DNA of 64,000 nt from Rhizoclosmatium globosum (lineage: Eukaryota; Chytridiomycota; Chytridiomycetes; Chytridiales; Chytriomycetaceae). Position numbers and translations under genes: made by a program. This document shows positions 32,615 to 42,849 of this stretch, piece after piece (the first letter of the stretch is position 1; every line of letters begins with the position of its first letter). The stretch covers positions 186,001 through 250,000 of the forward strand of contig MCGO01000018.1 in NCBI GenBank assembly GCA_002104985.1, written 5' to 3'. The notes beneath the pieces are model-generated. The model did no database searches. It worked only from the letters and a program-made list of their open reading frames with translations, and had not been told where the DNA came from.

Positions 32615-33894
32615 TCAAATATAATACTGGCGAAGGTTTGGAAAGTCAGACCTACGGAATGGAGTGGTCCATTGCACATCCACGCCGCTCAGGAACAGGA
32701 ACTGGAGGTTCACCAAGTTTCGAATTTCAGCAGAGAAGTTGCCCGTCAAATTATTGTTTCCAATGTCGAGAAATTCAAGACGAATAAGGCTCCAAAGTTC
32801 GTTTGGAATGGTTCCAGAGAGTGAGTTTTTCCCTAAATTCAAAATTCGAAGATTCTGTAGTTGACCGATTTCGGGAGGGATACGTCCGTCAAATAAGTTA
32901 TTGTGTAGGTAAAGAACTTGCAGTGACGCCAGATTGCCGATTTCGGGTGGAATGGGGCCAGAGAAGTTGTTACGATACAAATCCAATTCGCGTAGGTTAA
33001 CGAGACAACCAATATCAGCTGGAATGCATCCCGAAAGAGAATTGCCACTCAAGTTAAGAACTTCCAGTCCTCGTAATCCACAGACCTCAACTGGAAGCGA
33101 CCCGACCAGACGAGCATCTAAACCTCTGTCATTAGAAATGTCGAAATACGAGTCTACAGCTTACATCCATCCATAATGATTTCTTTCAAGCATCCAAGTC
33201 TTCCCACTGCCTTGGGAATACAACCCTCGACTGAAGAGTTTGGACGTGTGAGAATATCATCTTCAGGCCACTCAATCTTGACACAAGTCTTTCGACAAGA
33301 CTCGGCAAACACTTCTTGGAAAGATGGTGGCCAGGCGATCCAAAGTTTCAAATGCTCTTTGTTGAAAACACCCATTTCGCCCCCTCGAAAGAATATACTC
33401 AAGTTAAGGCGCGCAAAATGGGTGCTTAAAAGACAATCATTGAATGCGCGAGAGAGTCGCCGATATTTTAGCACTTGGGCGGGATGAATCCAGGCAAGTA
33501 GTTTTGTAACGAGTTCCCGTGGAATAGAACACAACCGTGTGTAAAACTTTCGCGTTGGATTCTGTAACTGTAGTATATGCAAGCTCATTTGTCGCTGGGC
33601 ATGATAAAACTGCTGAAATGAGGACTGAAGGGGTTGAAGGCCAGCTACAACTTCGCGGTTGATGTCTTCTTTTGTCGCAGCCTCATCAATGCGCTTTTCG
33701 AGACGGGTTTGAGATTCTTCGAGGCGAGCAAGACGAGTCTCGATAGCGTTTAGAGCCATGAGAATAGAATTCAAGGGGTTTCTTGCAAGGGTAGTCGGTG
33801 CTTCCACAAAACCTTCATACTGCTCGCAATGACTTGTCGCCGCGTGTGATTCAGTTAACGTATCGACGGCCAGACGTTGCCTTTTGGATATCAT
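32615..33894 (-). CDS. Coiled-coil / F-box-like / LRR protein
   Basis: The start is placed at ATG 33,894 (MISKRQRLAVDTL); the frame is open further upstream. An amphipathic helical segment (LNAIETRLARLEESQTRLEK) is likely a coiled coil. Then comes an F-box-like IPRELVTKLLAWIHPAQVLK and FARLNLSIFF. One intron (GTAAGC..CAGAG, about 33,121-33,166) precedes an LRR exon with repeats such as SGCIPADIGCLVNLRELDL and GRIPPEIGQLQNLRILNLG. It shares this coiled-coil-F-box-LRR order with the decayed gene at 39,310-40,785. It is probably an SCF adaptor or scaffold. Confidence 0.72.
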
Positions 33895-34203
33895 AGTTGC
33901 AGAAGGATTGAAACTGTTTTGAAATTGGGTTTTAACACTGAAATTGGCGGAAAATATGCAACCCTTGCATTCATAACCTTTCATAGCTGAACAGTCCATT
34001 CGTCGCATAAGCTTCCTCAAGAGTCTTGAAAATCATTTACAGTGTCAGAGATTCTTGCCTCTCTAGCGGCATGAAGTACGTCGACACATGGTTTCCTCCT
34101 CTTTTATGCTCCTTCTCCCACATTCCGCTATCTTCCTTACACGTTCATTCCCGAGGTGGCGTCAAAGAAATTGGGTGGTGTCAAATTTTGGCCGTCACAG
34201 AAA

Positions 34204-35303
34204 CCTCTCCCAAATCCAGCCAATATGAACGCTCTCTTCCAGGCGCATGATGTCATCATTTCATCGATCGGTCTGATTCGTCAAAAGGGATACGCTACTT
34301 ACCTCAGCCTTCCCCTTGGCTGGAGGCGATTTGCTCTTGACGTTTACCCTCACGCGGATGTTGCCTTCATGACCATTGCAGTTTTCCTCATGATGCAACG
34401 GTAACTATGTCTAATTGACAGCTATCTAATCTTCGTGATGCCTAATACTCGGTCGTTGCAGCTTCTGCCACCCTCCAACGTCGAAAAGCTTCCCATGGAC
34501 CCGAGTGATAGTTGCCTTTGTTCTGTTTGCCCTTGTTGCTCTCGGAATGGCCTATCAGTTCTCGTGGATGCTTCTTGCCGAGTCTGCGAGCCACACAGCC
34601 TCAATCGTAGCGCAAGGTTACGATGCTGCTGAGGTTGAGTATGTCTCACCATTTGTCCTCTCGTTGCCAATGGACCTTGTCTTTGGATGGGGCCAGAAGA
34701 ACGTGACTGATTTGATTACTTCTCTTAAACCTGTGGCTGGCGTTGCACTTGAGAGGCAGATTGATGGAGTCAAGGCGTACCAGGCCTACCTTTGGTTGGA
34801 CACCTTCTTGGCGATCCCACTTTATGTTTTCATTCACAAGAGTCTTTTGGGTTGCTTCTACAATGACGAGGATTCATCCTTCTTTGCGTTGAGAGCTCCA
34901 ATTGTTTTGGTGGGTGAACGCCTCCTTTCATTGCCCTTCTGCATATGCTAATGAGAGACTCTTAGGGTGCCTTGGACTTTTATGAGAACATCGGTCACTT
35001 GGTTTCCACTTATGTTCAGATTCCTTTCCCTTCTGGATACTTGCACAAACTCACCAGTGCCAATCATGGAAAGTTCTTGCTTTTCATGGCCATCATTGGT
35101 TTGGAAGTGAGCGGATTCGTCAAAACTCTTGGAACAACTGTATCAGAAGAGATTGAGGTATGACTTCGTTTTGGTGGTCGGCGTTATTTAACATCTTTGT
35201 CTCTCAGACTGCTGGTTTGGCGAGCACCGTTTCAGCATCCCAGAAGAAGGGTGACGAGAAGCGAAAGGCTCGTTTGGAGAAGAAGGGAAAGAAGTCTGAG
35301 TAA
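34204..35303 (+). CDS. Multi-pass membrane protein of unknown function
   Basis: Four exons are supported by splice sites: a first exon ending at about 34,401, then about 34,462-34,908, 34,966-35,157 and 35,208-35,303. The first ATG in frame is 34,204. Hydrophobic helices include VIVAFVLFALVALGMAYQFS, AYLWLDTFLAIPLYVFIH and KFLLFMAIIGLEVSGFV. The C-terminus is a strongly basic tail (KKGDEKRKARLEKKGKKSE), likely cytosolic. No family is recognised. The 5' exon is the least certain part. Confidence 0.55.
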
Positions 35304-35530
35304 AGGTGTAATTAGGCATCGTTCTTTTTATTGTTTGTATTTGATGCGATCTATTTGGGCTGTATGATGAAAATAAACCCAATTATCTACATTTATTCCA
35401 GAGAATGTGGTCGCGTCTGTGTGTCCCACGTGTGCGTTTGCAGCCCTTGTGTTGGCAAAGGCTCAACAAAAAGAGTCTTTCGCGCCACACATTCGCATTT
35501 CAGCAACCAAACTCATCTAACCCCTTCGAG

Positions 35531-38042
35531 TATGATTGACCATATTCTCGGCCGTCCTTCAAATGGATGGAAGCGGACTGAAGTCATCCTCTTCTCGTTG
35601 GCAGCGTGAGTTCTGCGTGTTCCACCTTTGCGGTTGTAACCATCTATGCCTCATATGCAGAATCTCTATCATTCGAAGACATGGTTATGAACCCCCATTT
35701 CGCTGGATGAGAAAGTGGAACCACATTCTTTGTGAGTTGGTATTTGAAGAGCAGATGGATGTTGACAGCTTCGATAGCGTCTTTACCTGCTTGGAAGATT
35801 ATACTCGGCACTCTAACTACTTCATACATTGCCAACCATGTGTTTTTGCTGCTCTTCCTCAATGGTGAAGGCGCCTGTCTAGATTTGATGTTGACGGGAC
35901 TGACATTTGCAAACAGCCCCAGAACCATTGGCCAGAATGTATACTCGAAACTTTTATCGAGCTGCTTGGTTTGTCACAGCCCTGGACGCAGGTTTCTTGA
36001 CTGCCCACACTATCAAACCGAAATTCCTGCGTGACATTTGTTCTATCCTGTTCACTGGTTTCTACCTCTTCAACTTTGACAAGGCAGATGCGAAGGTAGT
36101 CCATTTTTTTACTTTGAGCGTTAATAACGTTCTTCCAGCTCAAGAAATATCATGCGGCAATAACAGTTGATATGCTTCGAACATCTTGGAACAAAAAGTT
36201 AAACCCATATCTTCAATTCGCAGCTCTTGGAGATACCGGAATTCTTGGAATCCGTCGTGATATCAAGATTATGAGACCAAGTCCTCCATCCCCCACAGCC
36301 TTCAAAAATGAACGCCAGCCATTCGGACCTGTTTCGGCTCGCCTCTTCTTCAGTGGCTCCGAACGCGATTTCAAACGCTCGAACACTCTTATTCTGCAAA
36401 TTCCAGGAGGTGGTTTCGTAGCCATGCCCCCTACTGCACACGAAGACTATGTTTCCATTTGGGCTCGACGAACCAAAGTTCCGATCGTGTCTCTCGACTA
36501 TGATAAAGCTCCAGAAAAACCGTATCCTTGGGCTCTTGAACAATGCTTCGATGTTTATCGTGCAATCGTGGAAACGAATGGAGAAGCAATCGGCATGGAA
36601 GGATGGTTTTCTGATGACGATCCAGATCATTATGGGAGAGTCAAAAAGAAACCACTCAAGATTGTACTTGCTGGAGACTCTGCGTATGTGAATTTTATAT
36701 TGGTTTGTCAATCTTCATTCTCATTGATTGAATCTATAGTGGCGGAAACCTTTGTACTGCGGTCGTTTTGAAAATCTTGGATGGTTCAACTGGTATTGAT
36801 GTGCGTCTTCCAAATGGACTAGTTATCATTTACCCCGCTTACAACTTTGATCCTGCTTGTTGGTAAGTTACTAATTCTTGGTCACTTGGTGTTGACAACA
36901 TGAGTCAAGGTTGCCAAACAAGCATCGTGCCTTATTCAGATCAGCGTCAACAGTTTCAGCTCCACTGAACTCGTTTGTGCAAGTACGAGGAACCATAAAG
37001 CCGGAAACTCCGTTCCAACTTCCACCAGCTCCACGATCTATCAATGTCCTTAATGACAAAGTCGATCGAACTGATACGTGGTATAGGCGTACGTGGGAAC
37101 TGATTTGGGGGAGAATGACGAGTGGGCCAAGAATTCCGAGTGCATTGACCATGACCAGTCAAATGAGCTACTTTACAGATTTGATTATGCCTCCTGAAAG
37201 TAAGATTGTTGTTTTACAGATATTAATCTAATTCTAAATAACTAGTTATGCGAGCCATCTCATTGCTGTTGTTGGGCACAAGTCCAGTTGAGATTTCATT
37301 TGACACCGACTATCTCCTCTGTCCAACCGTTGCACCTGACGAACTTCTCGCTCGTTTCCCCAAAATCCACTTTATTTGCGGTGAAAAGGATCCCTTCGTA
37401 GATGATATGATCATCTTCGCCGAAAAGGTTCGCCACGCAAAATCAAAAGCTCAAAAAGAATGGGAACGAATGAAAGAAGTACGAGACTCTGTCACCAGTA
37501 GCAGAAGAGCAAGTAGTAGTGGCGGCGATCACGACGACTTTTTGACAATGGATAAGGTGAAAGCAAACAACCGCGTTTCGTTTTCTACCTCCCCTCCAAC
37601 GCCTCAAGCCTTCCATTCTCACTACGAAGCACTCAATAACGATCAGTTTGATAATCATATTTTCCATCTGGACCCTAACTCAATGGTCCAAGTAAAGATT
37701 TTGGAAGGTGTGTCACATGGATTCTTGATGATGCTTGCGCTCCTTCCAGAAGCCAGACCCGCCACTCACTTGTGTGCAGACTGGTGTACTGAAATGCTGG
37801 AGGATGAAGAACTTGGCACTTCTGTGATGAACCCAGGATCTGTAACAGACTTGATGGCTATTGCTGAAGGTGGAGGAGTTGTTGAAGATAGGACACGAAT
37901 TTTGAAGGCTAAAGTGGAACAAGGAAAACCAAAGAAGGCGGCAACTACAGCTGCAAAGCTGCATCACACTAGTGTGTTTGCTGAGAATGTGCTGGAGAGA
38001 CGGCGAACAACGTTGGCTGAAACTCATGACATTTCGGGATAA
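35531..38042 (+). CDS. Hormone-sensitive-lipase-type alpha/beta hydrolase with N-terminal membrane helices
   Basis: Exon joins include 35,605/35,716, a splice at about 35,867/35,918 (GTGAAGG..AACAG) and further short introns. The N-terminal part has several hydrophobic helices (IILGTLTTSYIANHVFLLLF, AAWFVTALDAGFLTA). The catalytic half has ILQIPGGGFVAM at the oxyanion-hole site, where HGGG is usual, the nucleophile elbow GDSAGGNL (split by an intron at about 36,684-36,739), Asp in GEKDPFVDD and His in GVSHGFL. A low-complexity loop (SSRRASSSGGDHDD) lies before the His. It is probably a lipid-droplet or ER esterase acting on acylglycerols or sterol esters; the substrate is inferred from family. 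His-to-Pro in HGGG is the main oddity. Confidence 0.75.
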
Positions 38043-38564
38043 CGTCTTGTTCGGTCATGGATTGATTCTTTTCTCTTTTCTTTTCTTTCTTTTTTCCTTA
38101 TAATACATCTACTTTGAGTTACTCGATTTCCTTCTCCTTGAGTCACGATTCTTTCATGAATTTGGAACAAACTGGATCGGGCTTGCTAACTGCCAAGAGA
38201 AAGCTGTTATTGTGACTGGATATCTGAGGACATTTTGGTTTCAAATTGCACGCAAAGGTTTATTATACTAAGTAATTGTTCAAATATTATGTTGCTTCAT
38301 TGAAGGCGACTTGATGGGGAAGTGGCGAAACGTTTTGTGGAAATACCCATGTGAGTCAAAATGAGTGGTTATCGAACCAGCCAAAAAATTGTTTATGTCT
38401 TTCTCCGAGTCACGATCGGGTCCAAAAAGTCAAGATGACGCTGAAAAACCGTATCGCTTGAAATTGTATAAAGCAAGGCGTTGCGGAAGGGGAAGGACTC
38501 CAGGAAAAAGAACCAATCCACTTTCCACCAAGTACCACTACTACTACGCCGCTTTTAAAACGAA
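38043..38564. other. Intergenic stretch without recognised gene
   Basis: T-rich 3' flank of the lipase gene, then a short ORF at 38,365-38,568 with no recognisable similarity. The ORF overlaps the start of the next gene and is probably fortuitous. Confidence 0.45.
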
Positions 38565-39236
38565 ATGATTTATACACCAGCACATCCTGCGCCCCTTGAC
38601 CTTCACTTCAACAAGTTGGTGCCAGCAACTTCAACGTTACCTTCGCCCCTCCCATCACCAACATTCCTGGACCAAGAACGTCCAACCCTTCTCGTCGACA
38701 TTGTCCTTAAAGTAATGACACGGCTCTACTACGGCGTCAAAACCGTCAAACTCTCCGAAACCGCCGATCACGAAGGCTTCCTAATTTCAATAACGCCAGC
38801 AGCTTCCATCGACTCCACGCGTCACTACCAAGAGCTATTCGACCTAAAAGATTTGATGGTAACGCTCATCCAACGCGCGCCGAGTCGAAACTCGAAGGCA
38901 CTCACAGTCACTGTGATTCAAGCTTTGTTGTTGGCGCATCGGATGCTTGCTCATCATCAGTCAAATACAGAGTTATACCCGCTCCCTGCGTGTCTTTCGT
39001 CACCGAAAAACCTATTTTTAGCTGCACTTACTTTATCGGAGGCGTGTTTGATGGACTGTCAAACTTCAACAAGGATATGGGGGAAGCTGTCAGAGTATCC
39101 ACCGAGTCATGTCGCGCATCTCAAGACCTCTGCACTTGTCTATATGCAGTATTCTGTGCATGTAGGGTCTCAAGAGTTTGCTTGGTGGTGTCAGGTTGTT
39201 ATGCAGTGGATGAGACTTGTCGGATCTCAATTTTAG
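38565..39236 (+). CDS. Cyclin-like protein, PHO80/PCL type (223 aa)
   Basis: A single exon. The middle (ALTVTVIQALLLAHRMLAHH) and the following block (NLFLAALTLSEACLMDCQTS, then WGKLSEYPPSHVAHLKTSAL and YMQYSVHVGSQEF) follow the pattern of PHO80/Pcl-type cyclin boxes, where an L-ALxLAxKxLxD segment is followed by Trp and a short second half. Such cyclins activate Pho85-type kinases. A related, frame-disrupted gene lies 2 kb downstream. The call is by pattern; the protein is short and divergent. Confidence 0.5.
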   Translation: MIYTPAHPAPLDLHFNKLVPATSTLPSPLPSPTFLDQERPTLLVDIVLKVMTRLYYGVKTVKLSETADHEGFLISITPAASIDSTRHYQELFDLKDLMVTLIQRAPSRNSKALTVTVIQALLLAHRMLAHHQSNTELYPLPACLSSPKNLFLAALTLSEACLMDCQTSTRIWGKLSEYPPSHVAHLKTSALVYMQYSVHVGSQEFAWWCQVVMQWMRLVGSQF

Positions 39237-39309
39237 ACCGTAATTTTATCAATATATTTGTGAATAAACTATTGTAATCTTCTCTTTATGCTCTGTTCAA
39301 TTAAACTGC

Positions 39310-40785
39310 CTCAAAATGATCTCCAACCCAGAATCCCGCCAACCGCTACCCCAAACTGACCATCCCCTCAAAGACCCAGCCTCACAAACATATTCCACCT
39401 CCTCACAGAAATCCACTCCTCCATCCTAACCCTCCGCCAAGACCACATAACCCTCTCCACAAACCAAACCCGCCTCGAACACACCCTCCTCTCAAAACTC
39501 GACACCCACAAGAACCAAATCAATTCCCAAATATCCAAACTCCAAAACCACATGCGGACATTCCACACCCGCATAAGCGACATGCCGCGCGACGTAGTAA
39601 TTGAAATCATATCCTGGATCCACCCACAAGAAGCCGCGCAACTCCGCCGCCTCTCACGTGGATTCGCAGAGACGCTCAGGACACCTGAATTCACGCGGCT
39701 GAATCTGCGACGGTTCGTGGAGCGGCGGAGGGAGGGGAGTGGTGTGCAGTCGTTGGTTCCGACAGAGTTTGACAGGTTGTTCCTCAGAGCTCCCGCGGCG
39801 TTTCAGGAGGCGTACCTGGTGCATGGGTTTTCGGGGATGGAGGTTATTTCGTGGAGGTTTCAGGGGGAGGTTCGGGGCGGATTCCGGAGAGTGTTGGGGG
39901 GTTGAAGCGGTTGAGGAGTTTAGAGATTTCGGGGGCGGGAGAAGAGGTTCCTGTTTCGGATTAGGGGGTGTATTCCGGTTGGGGTGGCGTCGTTGGGGTT
40001 GTTGGAACGGTTGAAGTTGGCGTGGAAAGTTTGGAGGGGTGTATTCCACCATTGTCATCGTTGGTCAACTTGACGTTTCTTGATCTGTCGAGAAATCTAC
40101 TGAGTGGTAGTTGACGTGTGTTTAAGGTGAATACGTGGGTTGACGATTTTCACGACAGGACCCTTTCCTGACGTTCGCATTGTATTAAACTTCAGTCTAT
40201 TAATTTATCACATAATCAACTTCGGGAGTCATTCCTCTTCTCTATGTTACTCTCCAACCTCAAAATACTGTATTTGGAACATAATTCGTTTGCCGGGCCG
40301 CTTCCGATTCAACTGGGCTTACTTCATCATTAGAATGCATAGACCTTTCAGTAATCTGCTCACCGGCGGCCTTCCATTCACAATAGGGAATCTATCCAAT
40401 CTTATTCAAATGAATGTATCAGAAAATCGACTTTCAGGTTGTATCCCTGATACTGTCGGAGGACTCGAGTCATTGGCTGTGTTGAATCTGGAAGGCAATC
40501 GGTTCTCAGGGAGTATTCCAAGGGGTGTGGGAGACTTATCCAGGCTGAGAAGCTTGAACTGTCACGTAACGCGCTGTCTGGAATGATTCCACCAGAAATT
40601 GGGAATTTGGTGACGTTAGAGGAGCTGTTCTTGAATGAAAATGATTTTTCAGGAAGGTTGCCGTCGGAGTTAAGAAATCTTGTCAACCTTGTGGTGCTAA
40701 GGCTATCCAAAAACCATGGGTTAAAGAGGTTTGGATTGGAATTTGACAGGGAAACGTTTCTGAGTCTTGAGGAATTCGATATATG
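39310..40785 (+). pseudogene. Decayed coiled-coil / F-box / LRR gene
   Basis: Recognisable pieces appear in order but in different frames. They are a helical ILTLRQDHITLSTNQTRLEH segment, an F-box-like MPRDVVIEIISWIHPQEAAQ with FTRLNL (39,552-39,905, ending in a stop) and LRR fragments LTFLDLSRNLLSG (about 40,070), LKILYLEHNSFAGPLP (about 40,262), GGLPFTIGNLSNLIQMNVSE (about 40,366) and IPPEIGNLVTLEELFLNEND (40,586). Some joins may be introns, but several frame changes have no plausible splice pair. It is closest in layout to the gene at 32,615. Extra exon structure, rather than decay, is the alternative for part of it. Confidence 0.55.
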
Positions 40786-41170
40786 ATACTGTACAAAATA
40801 GAATATTATGGAACAATGACAATATCGTTAACAGTTAGTATTAAATTCGTTGATGTTCTGTCAACAAACATGTGTTTTGGTGTTCTTCTGTTCAATTGTC
40901 AACAATTTGAAATCAATAACCAACGGGTTTTGTAATGATTCTAATGATTGTATTTTGAATGGGCAATGCTGTGGATGTAAGAGATGAATTTGTCCGCATA
41001 TTGTGGAATGGGTGGATGTGCAATTCTTCGTGTTAGATTTGGTGGTGGGGTGTCTGTGTGTCTGCGACTCAGCCACGTCATAAGAAACGTGGAGTCCAAA
41101 AGAAACAGCCATTACAAAACCAGTGAAACTCTTCGCCACCAACCACCAACGAACCACCAACCAACCAACG
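40786..41170. other. Intergenic stretch without recognised gene
   Basis: AT-rich region between the decayed LRR gene and the second cyclin-like gene. A run of CAACCAACGAACC-type short repeats lies just before ATG 41,177. Confidence 0.45.
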
Positions 41171-42614
41171 AACCCAATGAACACCAACGCAATTCAGCAA
41201 CCAATCAAGGGCTTTGAATGCCAATCGAGTGCGAAGAGTGCAACTACTTCGCCGTCTTCAGCCGAGCGCCTGACCCACCTCGCCGTGCGTGTCCTGTCGC
41301 TGCTCTCGCCGACCGCCGCCACGTCGCTCGAACTTCGCCGCCTCGTCGCTGTTTTTGTGTCGTGTTCCGCACGGGCCTCGGACCAGCGCCGGGCCCAGTT
41401 GCCAACGAACGTGCTCACGGCCCTGCTCATTGCCCACAGAATCGCAAAGAAAGCGGTCGTGTCAAAGGAGGAATTAGAGTCTGAGTCTTCTGATGCGAGT
41501 CGTCTGAGTCCGAGGCCGAGGCCGCCGTGCCAATCCTCAAATCGAACTTGAATGTTGCTGTGCCTCCACCTGTCAGGGCTCTGATCGACTGCCCCGTTGA
41601 TCTGATGCTTACTTCGTTGATGCTTGCTGAAACGGTCATTTCAGACTCGCAGACTAGCACTGCCTCGTGGGCTCGCTTGCTTGATGCTTCTTCAGGTGTG
41701 TTTCAACTCTCTCTCTTACTCACTCACATTCTCTATTCAACTGGAATCAAAATCTTTGGAAATCAGTATCGTGTTATCGGTTGGAAGATGCTGGAATGGT
41801 GGCTGAAAAGAGGGCTTAGCCCTAATCTATGGCATCGAGTCACTCAAAAATACAGACCAGATACTGGTCGCGCCATCGCATCCAATCATCAGAAACACAT
41901 CCAACATCAACGAATTGCAAATCACATACTATTTCCACCCTCTGCTCACCTTTTGACGAACATCAAACTGATTTCAAATTACTCGTTTATAGGCCCCGTT
42001 CCCTCAGAACTTCGCCAACGTATCTCCAAACTCAAATGGACTGCTTTGGAATGGCTCGACTTCAACCTGAACATCTCGCGCGACACTTTTTTGCGTGGTG
42101 TGGTGTCATTCGTAAATGGGTTGGCGATGTTCCAACAACTATTGGCACTGCAACTGCTTCAGTCTCAGCCCCAGTCGTCCCATCCGTTACTTTGCCGATT
42201 AGAACCAACTCTCCAATCACTCTTCCTCCTCCAGTTATGGCTCAAAACCGAATCAGTGCCTCAAACATATCTATTCTCGCTGGATACATTTATCCAGGAT
42301 TTACCCAACAGCCGTCTTCTTATGCTCTCTCCAATACCCTTCCTTCAGCGACCCATACCACTTGTTCTGCTCAAGCATCGCTTAATTTATCGTTTTCCTT
42401 GAAGCCTCCTCACTTTTCCTTGTCTTCCTGCCGTACAGCCTCTACTAGTTCTTTTGATTACGCTGGCGCCGGTGGTCGCGCTATTTCCATCAATGTTGGT
42501 GTTCGTGGGGATTCTGTACGTTCCCACCCCTATCAAAAGAGAGTTGTTGCCTCCAATCAACAAAATGTGGCAACCATTGCGGCTCGTCGTCTCAGTTACC
42601 AGCAAGTTGTTTGA
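41171..42614 (+). pseudogene. Second cyclin-like gene, frame-disrupted
   Basis: Three frames are needed. The first (to 41,551) has LPTNVLTALLIAHRIAKK. The second takes over at about 41,490 and reads SSESEAEAAVPIL, then DLMLTSLMLAETVISDSQTS with ASWARLLDASS, matching the block in the gene at 38,565. A GTGTGT..TTATAG intron (about 41,696-41,991) joins to ISKLKWTALEWLDFNLNISR then DTF. At a T6 run (about 42,090) the frame changes again to AWCGVIRKWVGD and a long Ser/Thr/Pro-rich tail, with TGA at 42,614. The two frame changes have no good splice sites. They could be mutations or homopolymer sequencing errors. Family by pattern, as for its neighbour. Confidence 0.45.
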
Positions 42615-42793
42615 TCAGATGAGGATTCTTTTGCTCTTATTATTTTTTTTGCCCTGTTTCAGTACAGTTTGTTTTTGCTGCAATAAATCACGCCCTCCAC
42701 CTGTACAATATTGTCTAACATGTTTATTATTAATAATGATGATTAATAAGACATTTGATTTGCACCAACGAGAATTACTCAGAACGGATAGAA

Positions 42794-42847
42794 ACGTAAT
42801 TGGAGAATGAAAATGAATGAACGTAATTGGAGAATGAAAATGAATGA
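42794..42847. repeat. 27-bp tandem duplication
   Basis: ACGTAATTGGAGAATGAAAA followed by TGAATGA occurs twice in a row (42,794-42,820 and 42,821-42,847), just past the 3' end of the receptor pseudogene. Confidence 0.9.
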
Positions 42848-42849
42848 AC

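Noticed and set aside
35728..35745. An 18-nt intron in the lipase gene
   Set aside because: Too short to splice. A 110-nt intron (35,606-35,715) gives a clean in-frame join into a membrane helix.
38365..38568. 67-aa basic ORF before the cyclin-like gene
   Set aside because: No similarity recognised; it overlaps the start of the better-supported ORF at 38,565.
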